9,006 bases of DNA from an uncultured Woeseiaceae bacterium (GCA_945787435.1 CALZHX010000080.1:1-9006); one strand, 5' to 3'. Positions 1-8,672 are shown, numbered from the stretch's first letter. Numbers and translations are program-made. The notes: generated from the letters alone by a model not told the origin.

Positions 1-43
1 CTGCCCCAACACGATATGGACTACTGGCCGGCGGCCGCGAAAA

Positions 44-1330
44 TTATTCAGACCGCTTCTTGCGACGCGAGTATAGCTGGTTCAATGCCGGTCCAACCAG
101 ATAAAACGATCCGGTGACAAGTACCCGATCATCGGCAAGCGTAAGTTCCCGGGCGCGATCCATAGCCGCAATGAGGGAGTCGGCGACCAGGCAGGCGGCG
201 TTGCTGGCATTGGCGACACGCCTGCCCAGTTCATCGACGCTGAATGCGCGCTGGCTGTCCACCGTGACGGCGATCCAGTGATCCACCTCGTCTGCCAGAT
301 GCGCGACAACACCTTCGACATCCTTATCGTCGAGCATCCCGAGTATCGCTACGGTCTGGCCCGAATGCGCGTCCGCTCGCAGAGCTGCTGCGAGTACACG
401 GGCAGCATCCGGGTTGTGCGCGACATCGACAATCCAGTTGCCGTTTGCCGATATCTTTTGCAGCCGCCCGTCGAGCCGCACGCGCTGCAAGGACGTGCTT
501 ATCGCATCGGAACTCAAAAGCTCCTCCAGGCCCGCGGCCTCAATCAGCGCGATTACCCCGGCCGCATTGGCAAACTGGTGCTCACCAGCCAGTGACGGGC
601 GTGCAAGCCCTTCGAAATCATGTGTAGCGCCCTGCCAGGCCCAGTTGTTCCCCCCGACCTGCCAATCGAAATCCCGGCCCGCCGCAAGTAGTTTTGCGCC
701 AGTCTCTCCAGCACAATCAAGAATTGCAGGCGGCATCTCACGGGCAGAAAATATGACGGGCTTGTCCTTGCGCATGATGCCGGCTTTCTCAACAGCGATT
801 GCCGCAATGTTGTCGCCCAGCCATTCACAATGATCCAGAGCGATGTTGGTGATGATGCCGGCGGTTGGCTCGACGGCATTGACTGCGTCGAGCCGCCCAC
901 CCATGCCAACTTCCAGTACAAGCGTGTCAACACCGGCCTTTGCGAACACGACCAGCGCGGCGAGCGTGCCAAACTCGAAGTACGTCAAAGCCTCATCGTC
1001 ACGTACCGCTTCGATTTGCTCGAACGCCGCGATGATCTCGTCGTCCGACACCTCGACCCCGTCGATCCGAATGCGCTCGTTGTAACGCAGGATATGGGGC
1101 GACGTGTAACAACCCACCCGGAAGCCGTTGTGCCGCAGCAGCGACTCGAGCATTGCGACCGTCGAACCCTTGCCATTAGTGCCGGCAATGTGAAATACGC
1201 GGGCCGCAACCGGAAGCGCCAGTCGCTCGAGAACCCGAACCACCCGCTCGAGGCTGAGATCGATTTCTCGCGATGAAATAGTCTCTAGCTTCGCCAGCCA
1301 GACGGACAAGGCCACAGCGGCTGTAGTCAC
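44..1330 (-). CDS. folC: Bifunctional folylpolyglutamate synthase / dihydrofolate synthase
   Basis: This cytoplasmic ATP-dependent ligase adds glutamate to dihydropteroate, giving dihydrofolate, and extends the polyglutamate tail of folates. Visible motifs in order: the P-loop AGTNGKGS (residues 49-56), the SPH and ERI segments (77-79 and 85-87), LEVGMGGRLDAVN (139-151), TNIALDH (161-167), the EKAGI lysine (Lys182) that is carbamylated in the family, the C-terminal-domain DVAHNPDAA (302-310) and GSFYLVG near the end. The length of 428 residues is normal for the bacterial enzyme. The start is a GTG at 1328-1330, and the N-terminus WLAKLE...IDLSLERV aligns with the usual FolC beginning. It lies 6 bases after the accD stop, without a strong Shine-Dalgarno sequence, so it is probably translated by coupling to accD. 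The accD-folC pairing is conserved in gammaproteobacteria; dedD or cvpA commonly follow, but only 43 bases remain here. Confidence 0.96.
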   Translation of the reverse strand: MTTAAVALSVWLAKLETISSREIDLSLERVVRVLERLALPVAARVFHIAGTNGKGSTVAMLESLLRHNGFRVGCYTSPHILRYNERIRIDGVEVSDDEIIAAFEQIEAVRDDEALTYFEFGTLAALVVFAKAGVDTLVLEVGMGGRLDAVNAVEPTAGIITNIALDHCEWLGDNIAAIAVEKAGIMRKDKPVIFSAREMPPAILDCAGETGAKLLAAGRDFDWQVGGNNWAWQGATHDFEGLARPSLAGEHQFANAAGVIALIEAAGLEELLSSDAISTSLQRVRLDGRLQKISANGNWIVDVAHNPDAARVLAAALRADAHSGQTVAILGMLDDKDVEGVVAHLADEVDHWIAVTVDSQRAFSVDELGRRVANASNAACLVADSLIAAMDRARELTLADDRVLVTGSFYLVGPALNQLYSRRKKRSE

Positions 1331-1336
1331 GAGAAA

Positions 1337-2203
1337 TTACTGCGAAACGGGACTTGGGCGATGCTCAAACTTGGCTAGCAAGTCGGCAACCTGCTCCCGC
1401 ATCTGACGGCGATCAACGATCATGTCGATGGCGCCGTGATCCAAAAGGAACTCACTACGCTGGAACCCTTCGGGGAGCTTTTGCCGCACGGTTTGCTCGA
1501 TGACGCGAGGGCCGGCAAATCCGATCAGGGCGTTGGGCTCGGCAACGTTGACGTCGCCGAGCATCGCGAGACTGGCTGAAACGCCTCCGGTCGTCGGGTC
1601 AGTCAAAACCGACACGAATGGCACGCCTTTATCGCCAAGCCTGGCGAGCGCAGCGGAAGTCTTCGCCATCTGCAACAGTGAAAACAATGCTTCCTGCATT
1701 CTGGCACCGCCACTCGCGGCAAAAGAGATAAGCGGCATTCCGTTTTCTGCGGCGTAGTTCGCCGCACGCGCAAAGCGTTCGCCCACGACCGACCCCATGG
1801 AGCCTCCCATGAAGCCGAACTCAAACGCACAAACTACAACCGGCCGCCCCAGTAGTTCACCGCTCACCGACACCAGGGCATCTTTCTCGCCGGTCTTCTT
1901 CTGTGCCTGCACGATACGGTCGCGATAGCGTTTGCTGTCGCGAAACTTGAGCGGGTCCAGCGGTTCGAGATTTGCGGACAGTTCATTTTGCGAGTCAGGG
2001 TCGAGGAAGAAATTCAGGCGCTGCCGGGCACCGATACGCAGGTGGTGATCGCACTTTGGACACACCTGCAGATTGCGCTCCAGTTCATTGCGGTACAGCT
2101 GGGCATCGCATTTCGGGCATTTGATCCATACGCCTTCCGGTACCGAGCGCGTGCGCTTCTCGGTACTGATACGTGACGGCATCAACTTCTCAAACCAACT
2201 CAT
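1337..2203 (-). CDS. accD: Acetyl-CoA carboxylase carboxyltransferase subunit beta
   Basis: This is the beta subunit of the carboxyltransferase that, with AccA, moves CO2 from carboxybiotin to acetyl-CoA to make malonyl-CoA, the first committed step of fatty acid synthesis. The N-terminus has the four-cysteine zinc ribbon CPKC...CPKC (Cys29, Cys32, Cys48, Cys51). The crotonase-fold body shows FMGGSMGSVVGE (131-142), SGGARMQE (164-171), TDPTTGGVSAS (201-211) and IGFAGPRVIEQT (227-238), which form the acyl-CoA site. At 288 residues it is slightly shorter than the E. coli protein and is complete. The ATG at 2203 is preceded by AGGA at a spacing of 7 bases. It follows truA after 81 bases. In many relatives trpF, or trpFBA, lies between these two genes, and it is missing here. 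From family knowledge, the zinc ribbon of AccD can bind its own mRNA; nothing in this sequence tests that. Confidence 0.97.
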   Translation of the reverse strand: MSWFEKLMPSRISTEKRTRSVPEGVWIKCPKCDAQLYRNELERNLQVCPKCDHHLRIGARQRLNFFLDPDSQNELSANLEPLDPLKFRDSKRYRDRIVQAQKKTGEKDALVSVSGELLGRPVVVCAFEFGFMGGSMGSVVGERFARAANYAAENGMPLISFAASGGARMQEALFSLLQMAKTSAALARLGDKGVPFVSVLTDPTTGGVSASLAMLGDVNVAEPNALIGFAGPRVIEQTVRQKLPEGFQRSEFLLDHGAIDMIVDRRQMREQVADLLAKFEHRPSPVSQ

Positions 2204-2248
2204 AAAAACATCCTAACTTAATTCATGCACTCAATACGCCTGAATCAG

Positions 2249-2278
2249 AGTCTATCCGGCACTGGCTCCGTTTGTCAG
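2249..2278 (-). promoter_or_regulatory. Candidate sigma-70 promoter for accD-folC
   Basis: In the 81-base truA-accD gap, read on the minus strand, CTGACA (2273-2278; 5 of 6 matches to the -35 consensus) is followed after 18 bases by TAGACT (2249-2254; 4 of 6 to the -10 consensus). Transcription would begin about 40 bases upstream of the accD ATG. No terminator-like hairpin follows truA, so accD may also be reached by read-through. The call rests on box matching alone. Confidence 0.3.
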
Positions 2279-2284
2279 CACAAC

Positions 2285-3055
2285 TTAATTGAAATTCGGG
2301 TTAGAGGGCAATTCAAACTCTTTTGGGTACTTGACATCGACCAGTGTCAGGCCATGGGGTGGCGCTGCCGCACCGCCCTTCTTGCGATCGCGACCTTCCA
2401 GAACCTCGGCAGCCCAATCTTCCGATTCGTCGCCGCAGCCGATAGTGACCAGTGTCCCTGCGATGTTGCGCACCATGTGCTGCAGAAACGCATTGGCCGT
2501 AACCTGCAGTCGTATCCAGTTCTTGTCGCGCGTCACCGTAAGAGAGGTAATGTCGCGCGTCGCTGTGGATGCCTGGCAGCCGGCTGCGCGGTATGCCGAA
2601 AAATCGTGCCGTCCGACGAGCGCCTGCGCTGCCCGATGCATGCGATCGGCATCGAGATTAGTGTACACCCACCAGGCGCGATGACGGTACAGGGCTGAGC
2701 GTTCCAGTCGATTGAGTAGCAGGTATTCGTAACTTCTGGACGTCGCCGAAAATCGCGCGTGGAAGCTGTCATCAACGGGTTGAGCCCAGATGACACTGAT
2801 ATCGTCGGGAAGATTGCTGTTAGCGCCGAGCAACCAGCCACGGTCACCGCGTTCGCTCGACGTATCGAAATGCACGACCTGCCCGGACGCGTGCACGCCC
2901 GTGTCGGTACGACCGGCGCAGATCACTTCGATGTTTTCGTCGGCGACGACTTTCAACGCGTTTTCTACGCGTTCCTGCACCCCGATACCGGTACGTTGAC
3001 GTTGCCAGCCGTTGTACGCCGTACCGTCGTACTCAAGGCCCAGAGCGATGCGCAA
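2285..3055 (-). CDS. truA: tRNA pseudouridine(38-40) synthase TruA
   Basis: TruA converts uridines 38, 39 and 40 in the anticodon stem-loop of many tRNAs to pseudouridine. The sequence shows LGLEYDGTAYNGWQRQ at the N-terminus and the catalytic motif AGRTDTGVHA with the nucleophilic aspartate at residue 51. It also has the SYEYLL segment, HDFSAYRAAGCQA and FLQHMVRNIAG, all TruA hallmarks. The reading frame stays open upstream into fimV, with an ATG at 3199, but that extension (frame-shifted fimV code) has no TruA-like sequence. I chose the TTG at 3053-3055, which gives an N-terminus LRIALGLEYDG (the first residue read as Met) and 256 residues, close to the usual 260-270. It lies 16 bases after the fimV stop and has only a weak, distant purine run upstream, so low or coupled translation is likely. 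Function is certain; the start codon is less so. Confidence 0.93.
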   Translation of the reverse strand: MRIALGLEYDGTAYNGWQRQRTGIGVQERVENALKVVADENIEVICAGRTDTGVHASGQVVHFDTSSERGDRGWLLGANSNLPDDISVIWAQPVDDSFHARFSATSRSYEYLLLNRLERSALYRHRAWWVYTNLDADRMHRAAQALVGRHDFSAYRAAGCQASTATRDITSLTVTRDKNWIRLQVTANAFLQHMVRNIAGTLVTIGCGDESEDWAAEVLEGRDRKKGGAAAPPHGLTLVDVKYPKEFELPSNPNFN

Positions 3056-3071
3056 TTGTGGAGACCGCGCC

Positions 3072-6000
3072 CTAACTCGGTAGCGAGTCCAGCAGTTGTT
3101 GAGCCTGCTGACGCTGGCCTTCGTCGCCCTCGTCCAGAACTTCCTCGAGAATCGAACGTGCACCACCCGGATCGCCCATATCCACGTAGGCGCGAGCAAG
3201 GTCGAGCTTGGTACCGACCTCGGTCATCGTGCGTGCGTCGGATAAATCGTCGCTCATTTCGTCAGGATCCAGCGCAACCGTGCCGGTGGCTTCAGCATCA
3301 GTCATTGTCGGGCGCGGCTGTTCGACCGTCGCGTCATCGCGAGGCTGTTCAACCGTGTCGCCGCTTTCGCTGACTTGCAGGGCTGCTGTCAGATCGTCAA
3401 GATCAAGTTCAACATCGGTGCTCGCGACGGCTGGCATCTCGCCCGTCTCATCGAGACTCATGTCTCCCGTGAACGCGTCTTTTGGCAGTGCCTCGGTCTT
3501 CGCAAAGTCAAAGTCCGCGCCGGGTCCATCATCATCGTCAAGGCTTGCCAGCATCGTTTCGGCATCGTCAGCGAGATTGTCTTCCAACGTGTCGTCGCCA
3601 AGCCCCGTTGCGAGCAGCGTCGCTTCGTCTGCCGCGAGATCTGCCTCAACATCCGCATTCGTCTCCACGGCGAGGTCGGCGCTCAGCACCTGTGTAACGC
3701 CAGTTGCGTCGAGCAGGTTCTCATCGAGTGCGTCATTGAAGCCGGTCGCGCTAAGCGCCTCGTTGACGCCGGTTGAGTCCGGATCGACCTGGGGATTCTT
3801 ACCAGTTACCTCGGACAGGTCTTCGACGCCTTCCTCAGCGTCGGGATCACCCAGGGCTTCCAGTCGCCCTGTCGCGTCGAGATCGTCAAGGGAGGCCAGT
3901 TCGGTTTCGGCCATGCTGTCAACATCAAGTCCGAGATCGTCGAGATTGATTTCCGCCGTCTCATCGCCAGACTGGCCCACACCTTCAGCCAATTCGCCCA
4001 GAGTATCTTCCAGCGACGGCAACTCTGCGGTACCGGAAAGCACGTCAAACTGTTGCTCAATGGTCGGCGTTTCCACTGTTTCGTCGCTGGATGCAACCTC
4101 TGTCAGGTCCATGTCGACCTCGGGCATTTCGGCTGTTTCGGTCTCAGCCGGCATCTGGCCGGTAATGTCGAAATCGACCGCTTCATCCACCGCCGTACTC
4201 GCGGCAGTATCTTCAAAGTCCGCGAGTGCAGCTTCCTCGCTGGTTTCGTCGAGCACGAAGTCGACGGCACTGCTGTCTCCGAGGTTCTGGGTTTCGGCGT
4301 CACCACCCAGATCGAATATTTCGGATGCCGCAACATCGTCATCGTCCCCGAAATCCATGTCGAGTGCGCCTGTCCCCTCGTCGCCGCCTTCGAACGACAG
4401 ATCCACGGCCTTCGTAGCCCCCGCAGCACTGGCGCCCGCAAACAGTGAGTCGTCGGCGGCTATCTGCTGTCCCATGATGACGATCTTGTCCCAATCGGCA
4501 GATTCAGCTTCACCGACCGATCCTTTCAGTCGACCGGCTGCGTCGATAAACGCGTCGCGGTTACCCCCGACAAAATAGATTTCGCACAACTTGGTCAGCT
4601 GGTCGGCGCGATTCGGTTCGACCGATAATGCGCCGTTAACGAGGTCTGCAGCCTGGTCATAGAGACCATAGGCCATGTGGAAATCAGCCTCGGCAATCGG
4701 ATCAGACTGGTCGAGATTGATCGCGGTTTCGCTGCTGAAGGTATCTTCCAGCGAGCCAAACTGCCCGGTGCCGTCCCCGGTTTCGACAGGGACTTCGGCG
4801 GTCGGCGCAACGTCTTCGAAAGAGGGCGCAGGAGCGTCTTCGAAGGCCGGCGCGGGAGCGTCAAATGTCTCGTCCATCTCCGATTGCATCGTCGAATCCT
4901 GCTCGACAACAACAATTGACTCATCCACTGAAACCGGCGCGCGCAGGCTCTCGGTCGCCGACAGGTCTTCTGCGCCCAGATCGCCAGAATCGAGTGGCTG
5001 CCAGTCATCAGGATCGTCTTCGTCGCGACCACGGCGCATCATCCAGAACAACAAGGCACCAACAAAGGCGACAACGCCTACAATGATCATCCAGAAGCTC
5101 TTGACGAACTCCATCGCACGGTCAACCAGGCTTGGCTCGGCACGCGTCGGCGCACGAATGATGTCGGCGGGCGGCGTATCTTCGGCTGTGGAAGTATCTT
5201 CCGGCATGGCATCGATGGCTGCATCTTCGACCATGTCGTCGATATCACCATCGGCAATCAGGTCGGCATCGGGATCATCCACGAACGGATCTTCGAGCGC
5301 CGGCTCATATACTTCACCGCGAATTCGGGCGAGTTCCTCGCGCAGTTGCGCCAGCTCATTATCACGGATTTCGATCAGCGATTGCTGCTGCGGAACATCC
5401 GCAGCCTCGAGCTCGGCGATGCGCTGGTTGATTTCGTCTTCACGCGTTTGCGGTTCATCGTCGGCGAACAGTTCCGGCTCAGGCTCGGGTTCGGGTGCCA
5501 GCGTGTCGGCGTCGTCGCTGAAGTCCTCATCAGGCGGCACGAGCGTCAGGCTCGGACGCGTTGATGCATCTTCGACCGGCTCAACTGTGCCACTTCGCCA
5601 TGCATTGTTTTGCCGCTCGGCCTCAGCGAATGCTGCACCGCGGTCAATCTGGACAATCGCATCCTGGGTCGGGATACGTAGCTGCGCACCGGCAAGCAGG
5701 ATGTTGATGTTGCCGCCAAATGCGTTCGGATTTGCTTCGAAGATCGCCAGCATCGTCTGATTCATCGTCAAACTGCTGTCAGGACGAACGCGACTCGCAA
5801 GTCCCCACAACGTTTCACCGCGTCGTACCTGGTGATCATCACCTACTGACAATGTGAAGCGTGATGGATCGATAGCAGGCCGTGTGTCATCGGCGACGGG
5901 TTGCGGTGCAGGTTGTCCCTCGGGTCCGGCCTGTCGTGGCAGAGGTGAGGGGGTTGCGCGTTGTGGCGGCGCCGGCGGTGGCGCAGCGCGTTCGATGCGA

Positions 6001-6467
6001 GCACTGTCTGCAGGTGCTGTGCGGGTTGGCGCCTGTATTGCAGGCGCTGTGTCGGCTGCCGGCGGCGCGAACGTCGGCGGATCCAGGAAGACTGTGTACT
6101 CGCGCAACAGGCGACCGCGCGACCACGATGCTTCAACAAGGAATGTCAGGAACGGTTCTGCCATCGGTGACTGCGTCCGAACCTGGACATAATTGCCATC
6201 GGCGCGACCGCTGCGAACGATGTTGAATTGCATTCCCTGCAGATAGAACGGCCTGTCGATGCCGTAGCGATCAAACGTATCGGCTGACGCCATGTCTATC
6301 GTGAGATTATCGAGCTCTTCCGGCGTGGCGGACAATAGGTCGATTCGGGCATCCAGCGGCTCATTGAGCGCTGAATTCATGCGAATATCTCCCAGCCCCA
6401 GGGCCCAGACCTCGCTCGATAAGAGAAGGACAAGCACAAGCGAGATTCGAGAGAGTGATCTCGACAT
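3072..6467 (-). CDS. fimV: FimV/HubP-like polar landmark protein
   Basis: This is an inner-membrane protein that marks the cell pole. In Pseudomonas FimV supports type IV pilus assembly and twitching, and in Vibrio the homologue HubP recruits ParA-type ATPases. Layout of the 1131 residues: signal peptide 1-22 (cleavage after VWA), conserved FimV N-terminal periplasmic domain about 23-130, Pro/Ala-rich linker 130-200, LysM peptidoglycan-binding domain 204-266, short coiled coil 341-386, membrane helix 458-477 followed by MMRRGR, TPR-like block about 585-675, long very acidic cytoplasmic region, and the conserved C-terminal FimV domain 1086-1129. Such long, divergent acidic middle regions are typical of the family. 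The ATG at 6467 is chosen over an in-frame ATG about 60 bases upstream because GGAG lies 9 bases before it and the signal peptide begins there. truA follows after 16 bases. Confidence 0.93.
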   Translation of the reverse strand: MSRSLSRISLVLVLLLSSEVWALGLGDIRMNSALNEPLDARIDLLSATPEELDNLTIDMASADTFDRYGIDRPFYLQGMQFNIVRSGRADGNYVQVRTQSPMAEPFLTFLVEASWSRGRLLREYTVFLDPPTFAPPAADTAPAIQAPTRTAPADSARIERAAPPPAPPQRATPSPLPRQAGPEGQPAPQPVADDTRPAIDPSRFTLSVGDDHQVRRGETLWGLASRVRPDSSLTMNQTMLAIFEANPNAFGGNINILLAGAQLRIPTQDAIVQIDRGAAFAEAERQNNAWRSGTVEPVEDASTRPSLTLVPPDEDFSDDADTLAPEPEPEPELFADDEPQTREDEINQRIAELEAADVPQQQSLIEIRDNELAQLREELARIRGEVYEPALEDPFVDDPDADLIADGDIDDMVEDAAIDAMPEDTSTAEDTPPADIIRAPTRAEPSLVDRAMEFVKSFWMIIVGVVAFVGALLFWMMRRGRDEDDPDDWQPLDSGDLGAEDLSATESLRAPVSVDESIVVVEQDSTMQSEMDETFDAPAPAFEDAPAPSFEDVAPTAEVPVETGDGTGQFGSLEDTFSSETAINLDQSDPIAEADFHMAYGLYDQAADLVNGALSVEPNRADQLTKLCEIYFVGGNRDAFIDAAGRLKGSVGEAESADWDKIVIMGQQIAADDSLFAGASAAGATKAVDLSFEGGDEGTGALDMDFGDDDDVAASEIFDLGGDAETQNLGDSSAVDFVLDETSEEAALADFEDTAASTAVDEAVDFDITGQMPAETETAEMPEVDMDLTEVASSDETVETPTIEQQFDVLSGTAELPSLEDTLGELAEGVGQSGDETAEINLDDLGLDVDSMAETELASLDDLDATGRLEALGDPDAEEGVEDLSEVTGKNPQVDPDSTGVNEALSATGFNDALDENLLDATGVTQVLSADLAVETNADVEADLAADEATLLATGLGDDTLEDNLADDAETMLASLDDDDGPGADFDFAKTEALPKDAFTGDMSLDETGEMPAVASTDVELDLDDLTAALQVSESGDTVEQPRDDATVEQPRPTMTDAEATGTVALDPDEMSDDLSDARTMTEVGTKLDLARAYVDMGDPGGARSILEEVLDEGDEGQRQQAQQLLDSLPS
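3273..3875 (-). repeat. Degenerate x-[AEVS]-T-G repeats in the acidic FimV tail
   Basis: Within FimV residues 865-1065 a short motif (Asp, Ser or Glu, then one residue, then Thr-Gly) recurs. Examples are DATG, EVTG, DSTG, SATG, DATG, LATG, DETG and EATG, with glycines at residues 867, 889, 900, 909, 923, 955, 1009 and 1062. Isolated copies occur earlier at 564 and 770. Spacing is irregular (9 to 54 residues), but four of the motifs in the 867-923 cluster are followed after about four residues by Ala or Val and Leu. A second small repeat, ATVEQPR after DTVEQPR, lies at about residues 1038-1052. The DNA is not a precise tandem repeat, so this is a protein-level pattern. Confidence 0.55.
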
Positions 6468-6559
6468 AATTTTAATCTCCAGCTCCCCAAGTGCCGTACT
6501 GATGAAGCCCGTAAGAGGCGCCATCACGGCAGGCAGACCCGTTTAACATATGGTCCCGA

Positions 6560-6588
6560 ACTATAGCTCATAAATGGATTTTCGCCAA
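6560..6588 (-). promoter_or_regulatory. Candidate sigma-70 promoter for fimV-truA
   Basis: On the minus strand TTGGCG (6583-6588; 4 of 6 to the -35 consensus) is followed after exactly 17 bases by TATAGT (6560-6565; 5 of 6 to the -10 consensus). The -35 box lies in the last codons of asd and the -10 box just past its stop. Transcription would start near 6553, giving a leader of about 85 bases before the fimV ATG. This is the best promoter match in the gaps of this window. Confidence 0.45.
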
Positions 6589-7590
6589 TATTTCAGCAAT
6601 TTGGACGCTATTTAGAGCCGCGCCCTTACGTATGTTATCGGACACTACCCAGAGGTTTATCCCGCGTGGGTGGGAAATGTCCTCGCGCACTCGACCGACG
6701 AAAACAGCGTCCACACCCGAACTTTCGGTCACTGCCGTCGGATATTCCCCGGTTTTTTGCCCGTCAAGCAGTGTTACTCCGGGGGTATTGCCGAGCAATT
6801 CGCACACTTTGTCGGCCGATATCTTGTCCCGGGTCTCGATGTGCACGGCCTCGGAATGGCCATAAAACACGGGAATCCGTACAGCTGTCGGGTTTACGAG
6901 GATGCTTTCGTCGGCAAATATTTTGCGCGTTTCCCAGACCATCTTCATTTCTTCTTTCGTGTAGCGATTGTCCTGGAAAGTGTCGATATGCGGCACAGCA
7001 TTAAACGCGATCTGTTTCGTATCGCCCTCGATTTCGAGCGGACGACCGTTCAGGAGCGTAGCTGTCTGCCGCACAAGCTCTTCCACGGCGCTTCGCCCCG
7101 CTCCGGACACGGCCTGGTAAGTGGCAACGTTTATGCGTTCAATGCCGACCGCGTCATAGATCGGTTTCAGGGCCACGACCATCTGGATCGTTGAGCAATT
7201 GGGGTTAGCAATGATGCCGCGACTCTTATAATCCGCGATGGCGTCTGCATTCACCTCCGGGACAATCAGTGGAATGTCATCGTCGTAGCGAAAATGCGAG
7301 GTATTGTCGATAACCACGCATCCGGCCGCGGCCGCTTTCGGCGCAAACTCTTCCGAAATAGAACCTCCGGCGGAGAACAGCCCGATCTGGACTTGTGAAA
7401 AGTCGAAATCAGCAAGGTTATCCACGTCCACCTCGCGATTGCCGAATTTCACTTTCTTACCGACCGAACGCTCACTCGCCAATGCGTGCAGTTTGCCAAC
7501 CGGGAAACTGCGCTCCGCGAGTATTTCGAGCATTGCCTCGCCTACCGCGCCGGTCGCACCGACGACAGCTACATCATATTTCGTGGTCAT
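6568..7590 (-). CDS. asd: Aspartate-semialdehyde dehydrogenase
   Basis: Asd reduces aspartyl phosphate to aspartate semialdehyde with NADPH, the branch point to lysine and diaminopimelate, threonine, methionine and isoleucine. The N-terminus has the nucleotide-binding GATGAVG (residues 11-17). The catalytic cysteine is Cys132 in ANPNCST, and the general acid/base histidine is most likely His245 in FYGHSEAVH. SGAGRSAVEEL (162-172) is also characteristic. At 340 residues it is of the shorter Asd type found in Pseudomonas and many other bacteria, not the roughly 367-residue E. coli type. Its ATG overlaps the aroC stop as ATGA and there is no strong Shine-Dalgarno sequence, which points to translational coupling with aroC. 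fimV follows after 97 bases, the conserved asd-fimV pairing of pseudomonads; the leuCDB genes that precede asd there are absent here. Confidence 0.97.
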   Translation of the reverse strand: MTTKYDVAVVGATGAVGEAMLEILAERSFPVGKLHALASERSVGKKVKFGNREVDVDNLADFDFSQVQIGLFSAGGSISEEFAPKAAAAGCVVIDNTSHFRYDDDIPLIVPEVNADAIADYKSRGIIANPNCSTIQMVVALKPIYDAVGIERINVATYQAVSGAGRSAVEELVRQTATLLNGRPLEIEGDTKQIAFNAVPHIDTFQDNRYTKEEMKMVWETRKIFADESILVNPTAVRIPVFYGHSEAVHIETRDKISADKVCELLGNTPGVTLLDGQKTGEYPTAVTESSGVDAVFVGRVREDISHPRGINLWVVSDNIRKGAALNSVQIAEILAKIHL

Positions 7591-8672
7591 ACGGGGGTAA
7601 TACCTGATTTAACGTCCGCATTCTGTGCGCGATGGCGCAGATAATGATCCATAAGCATGAGCGCAACCATCGCTTCAGCGATGGGTGTTGCACGCAGGCC
7701 GACGCAGGGATCATGTCGCCCTTTTGTAACGATCTCGGTTTGCTTGCCTTCTGTGTCGATCGTCTTTCCCGGCTTGGTGATGCTGGATGTCGGCTTCAGT
7801 GCAATGCTTGCCAGCAGATCCTGCCCGGATGAGATGCCTCCAAGCGTGCCGCCCGCATCGTTTTTGGCGAAGCCGTCGGGGCCGATTTCGTCACGATGTT
7901 CACTGCCGCGTTGGGTCACAGCCCGGAAACCAGCGCCAAACTCGACACCTTTGACGGCAGGGATACTCATCAAGCCATGTGCGATCGCCGCCTCGAGCTT
8001 GTCGAAGACGGGCTCACCCAGCCCCGGTGGCACATTACTGGCCATGACGCTGATCTTGGCGCCAATCGAGTCCTGCTCTCGCCGCAGGGCAATCATGAAA
8101 GCCTCCAGTTCTTCGATGCGGCCGGGGTCAGCACAGAAAAACGGGTTGTCATCGACAATTGAGAGATCGGTCGCCGCCAGTTCCAGGGGACCAAGCTGCG
8201 ACAGGTAGCCGCGAATCTCGATACCGACCATGTCCTTCAGGTACTTCCTGGCGATCGCGCCCGCGGCAACTCGCATCACGGTCTCTCTCGCTGACGAACG
8301 TCCGCCACCACGATAGTCGCGAATACCGTACTTCTGCTGGTAGGTGTAATCGGCGTGCCCGGGCCGAAACTTGTCCTTTATCTTGGTGTAATCACGGTTG
8401 CGCTGATCCACGTTGTGAATCAGCAGCCCGATCGGCGTGCCGGTGGTGGTTCCTTCGAAGACACCAGAGAGAATCTCGACCTGGTCGGGCTCCTTGCGCT
8501 GCGTCGTATGGCGCGACTTGCCGGGGCGCCGGCGTTCCAGGTCCGCCTGTATGTCGTCGGCATCAAGCTGCATGCCTGGTGGGCAGCCGTCGACAACACA
8601 GCCAAGCGCGACGCCATGGCTTTCGCCAAACGTCGTCACGACAAAACTCTGCCCAATACTATTGCCCGACAT
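7587..8672 (-). CDS. aroC: Chorismate synthase
   Basis: AroC makes chorismate from 5-enolpyruvylshikimate 3-phosphate by anti-1,4-elimination, using reduced FMN. This is the last step of the shikimate pathway. Visible signatures: FGESHG (residues 15-20, with His19), Arg48 in ERRRPG, RPGHADYTY with His106, GIRDYRGGGRSSARET (116-131) and the C-terminal RHDPCVGLRATPIAEAM. The ATG at 8672 gives 361 residues and an N-terminus MSGNSIGQSF that matches the family. The frame continues upstream to an ATG at 8765, but those 31 residues are translated insertion element. The element's terminal repeat begins 2 bases before the start codon, so the whole leader is foreign; the only Shine-Dalgarno-like bases, AGG five bases before the ATG, belong to the element. 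It is normally translated just after prmB. It overlaps asd by 4 bases. Confidence 0.97.
   Translation of the reverse strand: MSGNSIGQSFVVTTFGESHGVALGCVVDGCPPGMQLDADDIQADLERRRPGKSRHTTQRKEPDQVEILSGVFEGTTTGTPIGLLIHNVDQRNRDYTKIKDKFRPGHADYTYQQKYGIRDYRGGGRSSARETVMRVAAGAIARKYLKDMVGIEIRGYLSQLGPLELAATDLSIVDDNPFFCADPGRIEELEAFMIALRREQDSIGAKISVMASNVPPGLGEPVFDKLEAAIAHGLMSIPAVKGVEFGAGFRAVTQRGSEHRDEIGPDGFAKNDAGGTLGGISSGQDLLASIALKPTSSITKPGKTIDTEGKQTEIVTKGRHDPCVGLRATPIAEAMVALMLMDHYLRHRAQNADVKSGITPV

Noticed and set aside
1..43. Possible start of the next gene (dedD or similar) after folC, with a GTG at 10-12
   Set aside because: Only four codons would be visible, with no ribosome site, so no gene can be supported. 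The GGCC-rich palindrome there lacks a T run and is not a terminator.
3208..4578. Long plus-strand open frame (456 codons) rich in serine
   Set aside because: It is antisense to the acidic region of fimV; GAx and GCx codons read in reverse give Ser-rich frames without stops. No start signal or domain.
4675..5760. Second long Ser-rich plus-strand frame (361 codons)
   Set aside because: Same antisense effect over the fimV coding sequence.
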